A stretch of 64,000 nucleotides of DNA from the NCBI GenBank assembly GCA_038210275.1, contig JBBQWV010000009.1:60989-124988 (forward strand), in the 5' to 3' direction. The notes under the pieces were generated by a model. That model did not search any database and was not told where the DNA came from. It worked only from the letters and a program-made list of their open reading frames with translations. The DNA is from PALSA-1296 sp038210275. GTDB lineage: Bacteria > Bacteroidota > Ignavibacteria > Palsa-1295. Every line of letters starts with the position of its first letter. The stretch's first letter is position 1. The position numbers and the translations under genes are program-made. Positions 34,710-42,977 of this stretch are shown piece by piece.

Positions 34710-35207
34710 ATGTCGGAGGAATTCATATATACTGAAAAAGAGTTGAAGCCTGTGAAGATATTCATCATAGCTTTAGCTATTTCTATGATCTTATTTAATA
34801 TATTTCTCTTGATAATGGCACGAAATAGTGCTGCGATTAATCCGAAGCAAGATTCCGATTTTGACATTTTGCATTATTTCCCGATTTTTATGGCTGCAAT
34901 TTCTTTCGTATTGTCCGAATTTTTAGGAGATAGAATTCTTGATGGCAGGATTGTGATAAGTGGAAGGTTCGGAGAACCCGCAACTCCATTCATGAAATAT
35001 CGCAGATATGTAATTATAAATCTTTCTCTCGTTGCATTAGGAATAATACTCATGGGACTTCCCAGACTTATAGATAGCTCGAGAGCAGGAAAGAATCCTT
35101 TTATCTCTGCTTGTTTCGCTTTCCTTATACCGTTTCTCTTTAAAGCAAATAATATCTACCCGGGTGTATCCCATTTCAAAAAAATCTTAAAAAAGATGAA
35201 TCTCTAA
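34710..35207 (+). CDS. membrane protein, paralogue A
   Basis: A 165-residue protein from ATG 34710 (MSEEFIYTEKELKP). Four hydrophobic helices near 16-38, 53-72, 98-119 and 130-148. It starts with the same TYTxxELKPxKI pattern as the next gene, 12 bases downstream, so the pair is a tandem duplication with strong divergence. Resembles no family known to me. Confidence 0.65.
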   Translation: MSEEFIYTEKELKPVKIFIIALAISMILFNIFLLIMARNSAAINPKQDSDFDILHYFPIFMAAISFVLSEFLGDRILDGRIVISGRFGEPATPFMKYRRYVIINLSLVALGIILMGLPRLIDSSRAGKNPFISACFAFLIPFLFKANNIYPGVSHFKKILKKMNL

Positions 35208-35219
35208 TAAGAATCAAAC

Positions 35220-35747
35220 ATGACAGAACAATTTACCTATACCCAAAATGAACTGAAGCCGCTCAAGATCATCATCATTGCGCTTTCGGTCGGAATTACT
35301 ATCCTGAGTATTCTTGCGATCGTCTTTGCAAATGGCGGGACGTCCATGCTTGACTCAAATGGGGTGATCGCTGATCCTGATCGCGGACCGAATGTTGCTT
35401 CTATCATGCGAATCATCCATATCGTTATAACGCTTTCCCTTCTTGCCATCGCAAAATTCGTAGGTGATGGGATCTTATCCGGGAAGATAAAAACAAGGAC
35501 TCTCATCGTCGGTGAAGTGCCAACCCTTTTTATGCGTTACCGTATGTCTGTGATCGTGCGTCTTGCGTTGATCGAAGCCGCAGCAATGTTCGGGGCGATC
35601 GTCTTTAATCTCTCCGTTTCAGCAACGGGACCGAACCCCATATATTATCTGCATTTTATTCCGCTCGTAATTTTTCTCTTAATGGCAAAGTCTCTATATC
35701 CGACGGATTTTAAAATGGCAGAAGTGGCAAGAAAGTATGGAGGTTAA
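35220..35747 (+). CDS. membrane protein, paralogue B
   Basis: A 175-residue four-helix membrane protein starting MTEQFTYTQNELKPLKI, paralogous to the preceding one in layout: first helix after residue 14, a conserved GDGILSGKI-type loop (GDRILDGRI in the other), then PTLFMRYR / TPFMKYRR before helix three. Probably forms an operon and perhaps a hetero-oligomer with it. Function unknown. Confidence 0.65.
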   Translation: MTEQFTYTQNELKPLKIIIIALSVGITILSILAIVFANGGTSMLDSNGVIADPDRGPNVASIMRIIHIVITLSLLAIAKFVGDGILSGKIKTRTLIVGEVPTLFMRYRMSVIVRLALIEAAAMFGAIVFNLSVSATGPNPIYYLHFIPLVIFLLMAKSLYPTDFKMAEVARKYGG

Positions 35748-36109
35748 TAAGGCTTAAAAACATTTTCAAGCATCGGAAAATCTTTCACATTTAATGTTGC
35801 AAGCGGCTCATTATGGATAATCGAAGTTGCTGCGATGAGAGAATCGGCGATTCCTATATTATGTGACTTGCTATATTTTTTCAAGATATGTCCTGCACGT
35901 TCGGCAATTTCTTCATCAAGCGATAAAATCTCCATTGTTCCAAGAAGGTCTTGAATATCAGTAATCTCCCGTTCATTACGTATTCCAGCAAATAATTCAG
36001 TTATGGAAATAACGGAGACAGCGAAAAGGTTATTAGAGGCATCGATAAATTCTATTGCTTCGTCTTTATCTCGCAGATAATCAATAAGAATATTTGTATC
36101 AACGATCAT
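35744..36109 (-). CDS. vapC: VapC-type PIN-domain toxin
   Basis: A 121-residue PIN-domain RNase: first acidic residue in IVDTNILIDYL (Asp3), second in SVISITELFAG (Glu near 38), third and fourth in HNIGIADSLIAATS (Asp near 92). VapC toxins cleave tRNA or rRNA. Encoded with its antitoxin, whose gene overlaps the start by 11 bases. Confidence 0.88.
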   Translation of the reverse strand: MIVDTNILIDYLRDKDEAIEFIDASNNLFAVSVISITELFAGIRNEREITDIQDLLGTMEILSLDEEIAERAGHILKKYSKSHNIGIADSLIAATSIIHNEPLATLNVKDFPMLENVFKPY

Positions 36110-36356
36110 CGCCCCAATTCAACTTACGGTCCATGGACTTTCGGAGAGCAACAAAGTCGGGTAGGTCTGTTCTATCCTTCCAAATCCCGCGGGCATGACT
36201 ACGCAATTCGAGGATTTCTTCGCGGGTCAAATCATTTTTACGGACAAATTTCTCGACTGCTTCGAGGATAATATCCTCCTTCTTCACACCCTTTTCCTCG
36301 GCAAGGTCGGAAAGCTGTCTGGAAATTTTTTCAGGTATATCTATTTGCGTAAGCAT
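36099..36356 (-). CDS. vapB: VapB-type antitoxin
   Basis: An 85-residue antitoxin counted from ATG 36356 (MLTQIDIPEKISRQL); the longer frame from 36416 has an unlikely N terminus. The N-terminal part is a ribbon-helix-helix DNA-binding region (DIPEKISRQLSDLAEEKGVKKEDIILEA), the C-terminal acidic tail would block VapC. As a complex it should repress its own promoter. Confidence 0.82.
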   Translation of the reverse strand: MLTQIDIPEKISRQLSDLAEEKGVKKEDIILEAVEKFVRKNDLTREEILELRSHARGIWKDRTDLPDFVALRKSMDRKLNWGDDR

Positions 36357-36441
36357 AGTAATAAAACAAAGGGCAGGCGAAACAGTTCTCTCCCCCTCAC
36401 ACCAACCCTCTCCCAAAGTATCTGAACGAGGGAGTTCTTAT

Positions 36442-36708
36442 TTACATCTCCTCAAAACCTTTTGCGAAATAGGCTGTCATCGCATCCGCCATCTCTTCAG
36501 CATCCGGTCCGTCAAAGCTGAGTTCGAGCATGGAGCCTTGGGCTGCGGCAAGCGTCATCACGCCGATAATGGATTTGCCGTTGATCTGGAAGCCGTCTTT
36601 ATCTATATAAAATTCGGATTTGAATTCGCTTGCAAGTTTGACGATTGCCGCAGCCGGACGTGTATGCAAACCTGCTCTGTTCAGTATTGTTACTTGACGT
36701 ATTATCAC
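36442..36708 (-). CDS. ptsH: HPr phosphocarrier protein
   Basis: An 88-residue HPr with the active-site histidine in RAGLHTRPAAA (His15) and the regulatory-serine region NGKSIIGVMTLAA (Ser46 position). It accepts phosphate from enzyme I. It starts 3 bases after the polyprenyl synthase stop, so it is last in the fni-polyprenyl synthase-ptsH operon, an unusual place away from ptsI. Confidence 0.93.
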   Translation of the reverse strand: MIIRQVTILNRAGLHTRPAAAIVKLASEFKSEFYIDKDGFQINGKSIIGVMTLAAAQGSMLELSFDGPDAEEMADAMTAYFAKGFEEM

Positions 36709-36711
36709 TTC

Positions 36712-37692
36712 TTAAAAATTTCGTGTAAGCAAGTACTCGCTAAAACTCATTAAGCCTTTTCTAACTTCGGAACTGCGGATGTTCTCAACGCTTTTGCGTG
36801 CTGTTGCAGTCTCCTGTTCGATGGCTTCTTCTGCTTTAGCAACAACTCCAATATGAGTGAAAAGTTTTTTCGCATGATGAATGTCATCTTCTGTGGCGTT
36901 TCTATTTTGGATGCGTAGCAGCATTTCCTGATCGTGAGACTCTAATGAACCAAATGACTCCATCGCCTTCAGAAAAAGATAGGTGCGCTTGCCTTCAAGA
37001 ATATCTCCGCCGATCTTTTTGCCAAGCGCAGCTTCATCTGCAACGAGATCGAGCAGATCGTCGCGGATCTGAAATGCAATTCCGGTATGATGAGCAAATT
37101 CGCGCATGGGTTCGACGTTCTCGCCATCGGATGCAAGCGCGCCAAGCACCACAGCAAGCTCCAGCATCTTCGCGCTCTTGAGATCGATCATGCGGATGTA
37201 TTCTTCTATACTGACATCTGTGCGCGTTTCAAATTCTTTATCATACGCCTGTCCTTCACAAACGCATCTGAAAGCAAACGAAAACTCGCGGCACATTTCA
37301 TGCGAAAGATGATACTCCCCTGAAGCAAGTGATTCCTCTGCCAACGCGATGATCGTATCGCCGGCAAGTATCGCCGTATTCAGATCGTACCTTTTATGCA
37401 GGGTCAACTCACCGCGTCTTGTGTCGGCGTTATCCATGATGTCATCATGGACGAGCGTGAAGTTATGCAATAGTTCGACAGCGCATGCAGCAGGCAACCA
37501 ATCGGTTTTGGTGTCAGCGAGCGAGGCAAGATAGGTCAGCACCGGGCGAATACGCTTGCCTGGTGATTCGAAAACAGAACGGATAGGATCGTAAAGACTT
37601 TTTGGAGATTCAGGGATAATCTCACAAAGCCTGATCTCAACTGCGGCTCGTGATGCCTCGGTTGAGCGAAGAAATTGTTCATTCAAACTCAT
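36712..37692 (-). CDS. polyprenyl diphosphate synthase
   Basis: A 326-residue trans-isoprenyl diphosphate synthase with both aspartate-rich motifs: DDIMDNADTRRG near 78-89 and QIRDDLLDL near 212-220. It condenses isopentenyl diphosphate with allylic diphosphates. Chain length cannot be fixed by eye. Follows the type 2 isomerase gene after 14 bases, giving a compact isoprenoid unit. Confidence 0.92.
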   Translation of the reverse strand: MSLNEQFLRSTEASRAAVEIRLCEIIPESPKSLYDPIRSVFESPGKRIRPVLTYLASLADTKTDWLPAACAVELLHNFTLVHDDIMDNADTRRGELTLHKRYDLNTAILAGDTIIALAEESLASGEYHLSHEMCREFSFAFRCVCEGQAYDKEFETRTDVSIEEYIRMIDLKSAKMLELAVVLGALASDGENVEPMREFAHHTGIAFQIRDDLLDLVADEAALGKKIGGDILEGKRTYLFLKAMESFGSLESHDQEMLLRIQNRNATEDDIHHAKKLFTHIGVVAKAEEAIEQETATARKSVENIRSSEVRKGLMSFSEYLLTRNF

Positions 37693-37706
37693 TGCGTCAC
37701 CGAACG

Positions 37707-38777
37707 TTAAAACAGGCGTAACGGTTGCTTCGCAAGCTCTCCAAGATTTTGTGAGCCGGTCAGGAACATCGTATATCTTAACTGCGTGATAAAATCTTCC
37801 ATCGTTCTACTGAGCATTTTCTCGCCGTGATTCATGAGTGATGTGATCAGCGGTTTTGCAATTCCGGCAAGATCTGCGCCCAGCGCAAGTGATTTTGCAA
37901 TATCCACTCCGCTTCGGACTCCACCGCTTGCAATAATGCCGAATGTCATTGTCTCACGAAGTTCGCGTACTTGGCTGAGCGCGTCACGAGTCGGAATTCC
38001 CCAATCCCAAAATGGCTCGAGCTTTGCGCGGTCTTTCTTTTTTTGTCGCAGAATTTCCACTCCTGCCCAGCTTGTCCCCCCTACTCCGGCAACATCAATG
38101 ACGCGCACGCCAACTTCGATCAATCTCTTCGCCGCATCTTTTGAAATACCAGCTCCGACTTCTTTTGCGATGATCGGTACTCCGAGTTTCTTTGCACATT
38201 GTTCGATGCCGGCAAGCACTCCTCGGAAATCCGCAATGCCTTCTGGCTGCATTAATTCTTGGAGAGGATTCAAGTGGACGATCAGCGCATCGGCTTCGAG
38301 CAGATCAATAATCATTTTTATCGAGCCGATCTTTTTCTCTTTTGCAAGCCGGGCAACTTCGACTGCGCCGATATTCGAAAAAATCAGCCCAAGCGGATTT
38401 TCTTTTCGTGCAACTTTGAACGAATCGTGATACGTTTTATTTTCGAATGCCTGACGCTCGCTGCCGATTCCCATTGCCGTGCCGTATTTTGCACTCAGCG
38501 CCGCAAGCGCTCTGTTAATGCGCTCGGCATCTTTATAGCCTCCAGTCATAGAGGAGATGAGGATTGGTGCATCAAGATGCTTTCCGAGAAATTCGGTTGA
38601 CGTATCAACATCGCTGAGCGCGATCTCCGGAATAGCATTATGGACGAAGCGCAGATGCTCAAATCCGGCGCTGATTTCGCGATGGGAAACCTGTTGCGAG
38701 ACGACAAGTTCGACGTGATCCTGCTTGCGGCTCGTCGTTTGGGTCTCCTCTTTGTTGCGATTTTTTTGTTTTTTCAT
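37707..38777 (-). CDS. fni: type 2 isopentenyl-diphosphate delta-isomerase
   Basis: A 356-residue FMN- and NADPH-dependent isomerase of the Fni/IDI2 family that interconverts isopentenyl and dimethylallyl diphosphate. Family marks are SSMTGGYKDAERINRALA near 75-92, HLNPLQELMQPEG near 167-179 with the catalytic glutamine, VAGVGGTSWAG near 230-240 and ASGGVRSGVDIAKSLALGAD near 291-310. The first 25 residues are a basic tail. First gene of the operon with polyprenyl synthase and ptsH. Confidence 0.94.
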   Translation of the reverse strand: MKKQKNRNKEETQTTSRKQDHVELVVSQQVSHREISAGFEHLRFVHNAIPEIALSDVDTSTEFLGKHLDAPILISSMTGGYKDAERINRALAALSAKYGTAMGIGSERQAFENKTYHDSFKVARKENPLGLIFSNIGAVEVARLAKEKKIGSIKMIIDLLEADALIVHLNPLQELMQPEGIADFRGVLAGIEQCAKKLGVPIIAKEVGAGISKDAAKRLIEVGVRVIDVAGVGGTSWAGVEILRQKKKDRAKLEPFWDWGIPTRDALSQVRELRETMTFGIIASGGVRSGVDIAKSLALGADLAGIAKPLITSLMNHGEKMLSRTMEDFITQLRYTMFLTGSQNLGELAKQPLRLF

Positions 38778-38905
38778 AGGCTACGTCAGAAATCTTCCGT
38801 AAATTTACGGTAAGAAATACCGTGCCACCAGCAAAATGATTGTAATACCAACTCTGCGCTGTGGAGAAAATAATCATTCTTCTGACAACGAGGCAAAAAT
38901 TTTCA

Positions 38906-38913
38906 TAGATTTG
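38906..38913 (+). promoter_or_regulatory. TAnnTTTG promoter of the 38939 gene
   Basis: TAGATTTG followed by TAT, 25 bases before the GTG start at 38939. Predicted leader about 20 bases, without Shine-Dalgarno. Confidence 0.45.
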
Positions 38914-38938
38914 TATTTTACGAAACAGTTATCAAGCA

Positions 38939-39607
38939 GTGAAACCACAGATAGTATTTTCCCCAGACTCAGGAAGCGGCTCCGGCAGCGAACCTGTAAA
39001 AAGACTTGCAGAGCGCTACGGAATCCCTGAAAAAGACGTAGAGGCATTACTTTACGGTTCGAGAGCACCAAAAGGCGAGGCTTTGGGTTTTGATATAAAC
39101 GAAAAATCTATGGCAGAAGACTTTAGACCCGGTTACGGAACGCCGCCGCCAAGACAGAGCTGGTGGTCGCCGTTGAATGTGCTCAGCGTAATTGTCGGCG
39201 TGCTCGGCATTATGGCGCTTACGATCATTCTTATTTCTGTTCTGCAACGTGGCAGAAATAATTTTCATCAGTTCGGCAATACTATGCCGCCACCACCGAT
39301 GATAATGCCTCACAATGCACCATATCCTGCTCAGGCTGATACGGCTTCTGCTCCTGCAAGAAATATGGGCATGAACGACAAGCAAGACGATGTTCCGTCG
39401 CCTTCATCACGAAATGAAATCGAAGCAAAGCCAACTCCAAAGAGACACCATGCTTCAGCGGCAAGACATTCTTCGGGAGGCGGTTTTTCTACTTCGAACA
39501 GTATCGAAGCCCAAGAACGCCTTGCAGAAATGCGCGCCGATGGAAACTCCAAAGCGAAGATCCGCGAAAAGACGAAGAACGGAGTGACGACGTATAACGT
39601 GAAGTAA
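38939..39607 (+). CDS. single-pass membrane protein of unknown function
   Basis: A 222-residue protein starting at GTG. Residues 1-70 are cytoplasmic and begin with a small helical motif (PVKRLAERYGIPEKDVEALLYG) of helix-turn-helix-like length; a membrane helix follows (about 79-101), then a Pro/Met/Ala-rich linker and a conserved-looking C terminus (EAQERLAEMRADGNSKAKIREKTKNGVTTYNVK). The architecture resembles an anti-sigma-like or cell-division scaffold, but no family is recognised. Confidence 0.6.
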   Translation: MKPQIVFSPDSGSGSGSEPVKRLAERYGIPEKDVEALLYGSRAPKGEALGFDINEKSMAEDFRPGYGTPPPRQSWWSPLNVLSVIVGVLGIMALTIILISVLQRGRNNFHQFGNTMPPPPMIMPHNAPYPAQADTASAPARNMGMNDKQDDVPSPSSRNEIEAKPTPKRHHASAARHSSGGGFSTSNSIEAQERLAEMRADGNSKAKIREKTKNGVTTYNVK

Positions 39608-39613
39608 GTTTTC

Positions 39614-39662
39614 AGATTGCTTCGTTCCGCCGCGGCGGACTTCGTGATCCCTCGCAATGACA
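39614..39662. repeat. partial palindromic repeat (TGTCATTGCGAG family)
   Basis: AGATTGCTTCGT...CTCGCAATGACA lies between the 38939 gene and dsbD; it keeps one outer arm and the AGATTGCTTCG arm of the element at 30899-31022 with a different inner palindrome (CCGCCGCGGCGG). Confidence 0.65.
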
Positions 39663-39726
39663 TTCCGTATAAATACAATATATAAGTAATTGGAACGGGC
39701 AACTTCGTATGCCCGTTTTCTTTATA

Positions 39727-41775
39727 ATGCAAAAAAGTAAACTCCTCATTGTTCTGCTTCTGATCGGGCTATTTCCTTTCGGTGCAACTTCTTATGCCCA
39801 AAAACTTTCAAAGCCCCGCGAAAAGTTTGCCCCTGATAGCGCGACGTTCTCTCTTTCGGTTGATCCCAAACAGGATTTTTCTCAAGGCAAAACTTTTGAT
39901 GCGAAGATTCATTTCAAGGTAAGAAAGCATTGGCATGTCTATTCTTCAAAGTCCAATGATGAAGCCAGTTCGCCGATGAAGATGGCTATACCTGATGATC
40001 TGGCAAATAGTTTTCAACTTATAGGTTTCGAAGAAAAGGGAAAAGTAGTTTCGAATTTCGATTCGAACTTCATGGCAACGACGAAAGCATTTTATTCCGA
40101 TTTCGATATTGTTGCAAAAATAAAAGTTAAGCAATCGGCAAAGATCGGTAAAGATCCATTCTATTTATGGATAAATTATCAGACGTGTAACGAAAGTAAC
40201 TGCATCCCTGCAATTACTTTCGCCGTTCCGATGCTCTTTCTTGGCAAAGAACCTCTACAGATTGGGGTTACTGCCGGTAATGGAGAAGCAGATACCACGA
40301 AGGAAGCAGCAACCATTGATACAACTTCCAAACCTGTAACGCTCGCCGCAACTCCTACACCTCCTTCAGCAACATCAAATGGCACGACGGCTGATGATCT
40401 GAATAAGATCGCCAGCGAATCAATCTGGAGTTTTATTCTGACGGCGATGGGCTTTGGTTTACTTGCACTTGTTACGCCCTGCGTATTCCCGATGATTCCG
40501 ATCACTGTCAGTTTTTTTACGAAGCGCAATCAGGGTTCGAAGAAACACGCAGTGAAAGATGCGACGTTCTATGCGGCGGGTATTATCGTTACATTTGTGG
40601 TACTTGGCTTTCTGCTTGCCTTGCTTTTCGGCTCATCGGGCATCAATAAATTTGCGGCAAATCCGGCAGTGAATATTCTCATCGCGGTGATCTTTGTGGC
40701 GTTCGCTTTAAATCTCTTCGGGCTATATGAATTAGGCGTTCCGAATGAAATTCTCAATAAGCTTCACCTCAAAGCATCAACGCATGAAAATCAGATCGTC
40801 TCCGTCATTTTAATGGGCTTTGTTTTTTCTCTTACAAGTTTTACATGCACTGTTCCATTCGTCGGAACGCTGATGGTTTCATTTTCCAGAGGGCAGTGGT
40901 TTGTGCCTCTGATCGGCATGACGGTCTTCGCCTCAGTTTTCGCGCTTCCCTTTTTTCTTCTTGCGCTATTCCCAAGTATGATGAAGGCGCTTCCCAAAAG
41001 CGGCGGATGGCTCAATAGCGTGAAAGTGGTGATGGGGTTTTTGGAGATCGCGGCGGCTATGAAATTTATTTCGAATGTTGATCTTGTTTATCACTGGCAT
41101 ATTTTCACGCGTGATGTTGTCATTGCAACTTGGATGTCGATCGCCATCATCACAACGATGTATCTTCTCGGCAAATTTAATTTTCCTCATGATACTCCGT
41201 CACAGCATATCGGACCGATCCGCGCCGTCTTTGCGATTATTTTTCTGACATTCGGAATTTATATGTACACCGGATTTGCAGGAAAAGGACTTGGCGAACT
41301 TGATGCTTTTCTGCCGCCAGTCATGGATGAGAATCCGGCAACGACTGCTTCGATTGGATCTAATGCTGCCAAACCAAGCGCTGAGAATGCTGCTCTATTT
41401 TGGCATTCGAGATTGAATGAAGCTTTAGCTCAGGCGAAACGTGAAGGAAAGAATGTCTTCATAGATTTTACCGGCTATCAGTGTACCAATTGCAGAGCGA
41501 TGGAGGCAACAATTTTTAAAAAGCCTGAAGTACTCGGTCTCTTTAAAGATTTCATCCTTGCGAGGCTTTATACCGATGATGGTTCGCCGCTTAATGATTC
41601 GAACCGAGTAATGGAGGAGGCGAGGTTCAGCACGATTGCGCAGCCCTATTATGTGATCGTCTCGCCGGATGATAAACCATTAGCCACTTTTCCCGGCTTT
41701 ACACGCGATTTAAATGCCTTTATGGGATTCCTCAAACCGCATTCAATTGTGGAAAAATCTGTAGCGCAACGATAA
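39727..41775 (+). CDS. dsbD: protein-disulfide reductase DsbD
   Basis: A 682-residue protein from ATG 39727, chosen because the signal peptide begins there (MQKSKLLIVLLLIGLFPFGA). Domain order: periplasmic DsbD-alpha (about 30-175) with a single visible cysteine pair TCNESNC; eight-helix CcdA-like core (about 235-510) with TPCVFPMIP and TCTVPF cysteines; C-terminal thioredoxin domain (about 560-680) with YQCTNCR. It carries electrons from cytoplasmic thioredoxin to periplasmic disulfide isomerases or cytochrome maturation. Transcribed alone. Confidence 0.94.
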   Translation: MQKSKLLIVLLLIGLFPFGATSYAQKLSKPREKFAPDSATFSLSVDPKQDFSQGKTFDAKIHFKVRKHWHVYSSKSNDEASSPMKMAIPDDLANSFQLIGFEEKGKVVSNFDSNFMATTKAFYSDFDIVAKIKVKQSAKIGKDPFYLWINYQTCNESNCIPAITFAVPMLFLGKEPLQIGVTAGNGEADTTKEAATIDTTSKPVTLAATPTPPSATSNGTTADDLNKIASESIWSFILTAMGFGLLALVTPCVFPMIPITVSFFTKRNQGSKKHAVKDATFYAAGIIVTFVVLGFLLALLFGSSGINKFAANPAVNILIAVIFVAFALNLFGLYELGVPNEILNKLHLKASTHENQIVSVILMGFVFSLTSFTCTVPFVGTLMVSFSRGQWFVPLIGMTVFASVFALPFFLLALFPSMMKALPKSGGWLNSVKVVMGFLEIAAAMKFISNVDLVYHWHIFTRDVVIATWMSIAIITTMYLLGKFNFPHDTPSQHIGPIRAVFAIIFLTFGIYMYTGFAGKGLGELDAFLPPVMDENPATTASIGSNAAKPSAENAALFWHSRLNEALAQAKREGKNVFIDFTGYQCTNCRAMEATIFKKPEVLGLFKDFILARLYTDDGSPLNDSNRVMEEARFSTIAQPYYVIVSPDDKPLATFPGFTRDLNAFMGFLKPHSIVEKSVAQR

Positions 41776-41807
41776 AACTTCAAACTTGACTAATGGATAG
41801 AGGCGGG

Positions 41808-41990
41808 CTATTTACCTGCTTTATTCAATCCGTCGCAGAGAATACAGAGGGGTTTATCTCCGGTGCCGGGCTTACGGTCTTTTCCGAGTATCTCCTTACC
41901 TGTACTGCACTTAAGGTTATCGTGATATTTGCTTTCTTTTACGGAGTACCACTGTGTAACCGCCGGAACAACTTCTTGTTTTTTTGACAT
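41808..41990 (-). CDS. small cysteine-containing hypothetical protein
   Basis: A 60-residue protein with NLKCSTG and PLCILCDGL cysteines separated by a basic loop (GKDRKPGTGDK), suggesting a small zinc-binding fold. The ORF is short and opposite to dsbD, 33 bases past its stop, but composition and the CxxC arrangement favour a real gene. No family named. Confidence 0.5.
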   Translation of the reverse strand: MSKKQEVVPAVTQWYSVKESKYHDNLKCSTGKEILGKDRKPGTGDKPLCILCDGLNKAGK

Positions 41991-42128
41991 AAATAAGTTA
42001 TATTTTCAATTCTTGCAAGTGCAAGACGAAGAAGACGTTCGAACGGTTCCTCAATGGCTCCGCAAAGATCAATCTTTAGTGTTTTGAGATCAAATTCCTA
42101 ACGTGTTAATCCCTACCTCGGATTTTCA

Positions 42129-42953
42129 TTAATTCAAAACCATACTTACCGTTAACGGCCACAAAGATTTTACTTCTAAGCTTCCTGTCTTTGGCGGAGC
42201 ATCATCCTCTCTGCCATGAGCATCAGCGCACCATTTAGCTGTGAAAAAACCAATGCCCGCTCCGAGCACGCAATCAGATATCCAATGATATCCTTGATAC
42301 GCACGCGCAAAAGGTGTGAAGGCAGCAGGCACATATGCAAGAATTTTCAGCCACAACGGATCAGCATTAAAAGCAAGAACGGTGGAGAGTGCAAAGGCTT
42401 CGGTGCAATGTCCCGAAGGAAATGAATGATACGAGTCATCACTTAAACTGCCAAATGGATGGAAAGCGAATTTCCCTTGATTGGCATAAGGACGCGCTCT
42501 GCCTACAATGGTTTTTAACGCAACCGTGATGGCGGCAGCATATAAACATGATTGTCCTACTTCAAACGCGATTTTACGTGCCGTCATATCTCCGGTGATA
42601 AGCGAGTATCCACCATACGCTCCAAAAAGAATGAAGGGCATATAGAGACCTCCATAAAAATTTCCGGCAGCTGCTGGAAAACTATTATACAGGACTTTAT
42701 TATTAAAAATAATATCTCGTGCCGGACCTTCTAAAGCGTATGCCACTCCGGTACCGGCAACAAAGGCGCCGATAACGATTGCATCATTGCCACCCCAATG
42801 CAATGGTGTCGTGAAATAATGTCCCGTCTCTCGCCAGAATTGAGAAAAATTATATGGAAAATGCGAAGACGTCGTATCGCGATACGTCTCTTGCGCAAAA
42901 GCAGATGTGCTTATAATGGAAAAGAGTACGGCAATAAAAAATTTATTTTTCAT
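42129..42953 (-). CDS. PAP2-family phosphatase
   Basis: A 274-residue exported or membrane phosphatase: signal peptide (MKNKFFIAVLFSIISTSAFA), several membrane helices, and the catalytic motifs KTIVGRARPYAN near 145-156, HSFPSGHCTEAFAL near 175-188 and RAYQGYHWISDCVLGAGIG near 222-240. It lies 24 bases behind the DUF3943 gene on the same strand and shares the regulated promoter at 44756-44824. Likely substrate: a lipid phosphate in the envelope. Confidence 0.9.
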   Translation of the reverse strand: MKNKFFIAVLFSIISTSAFAQETYRDTTSSHFPYNFSQFWRETGHYFTTPLHWGGNDAIVIGAFVAGTGVAYALEGPARDIIFNNKVLYNSFPAAAGNFYGGLYMPFILFGAYGGYSLITGDMTARKIAFEVGQSCLYAAAITVALKTIVGRARPYANQGKFAFHPFGSLSDDSYHSFPSGHCTEAFALSTVLAFNADPLWLKILAYVPAAFTPFARAYQGYHWISDCVLGAGIGFFTAKWCADAHGREDDAPPKTGSLEVKSLWPLTVSMVLN

Positions 42954-42977
42954 ATTTTTTAAAGAAATGATTATGGT

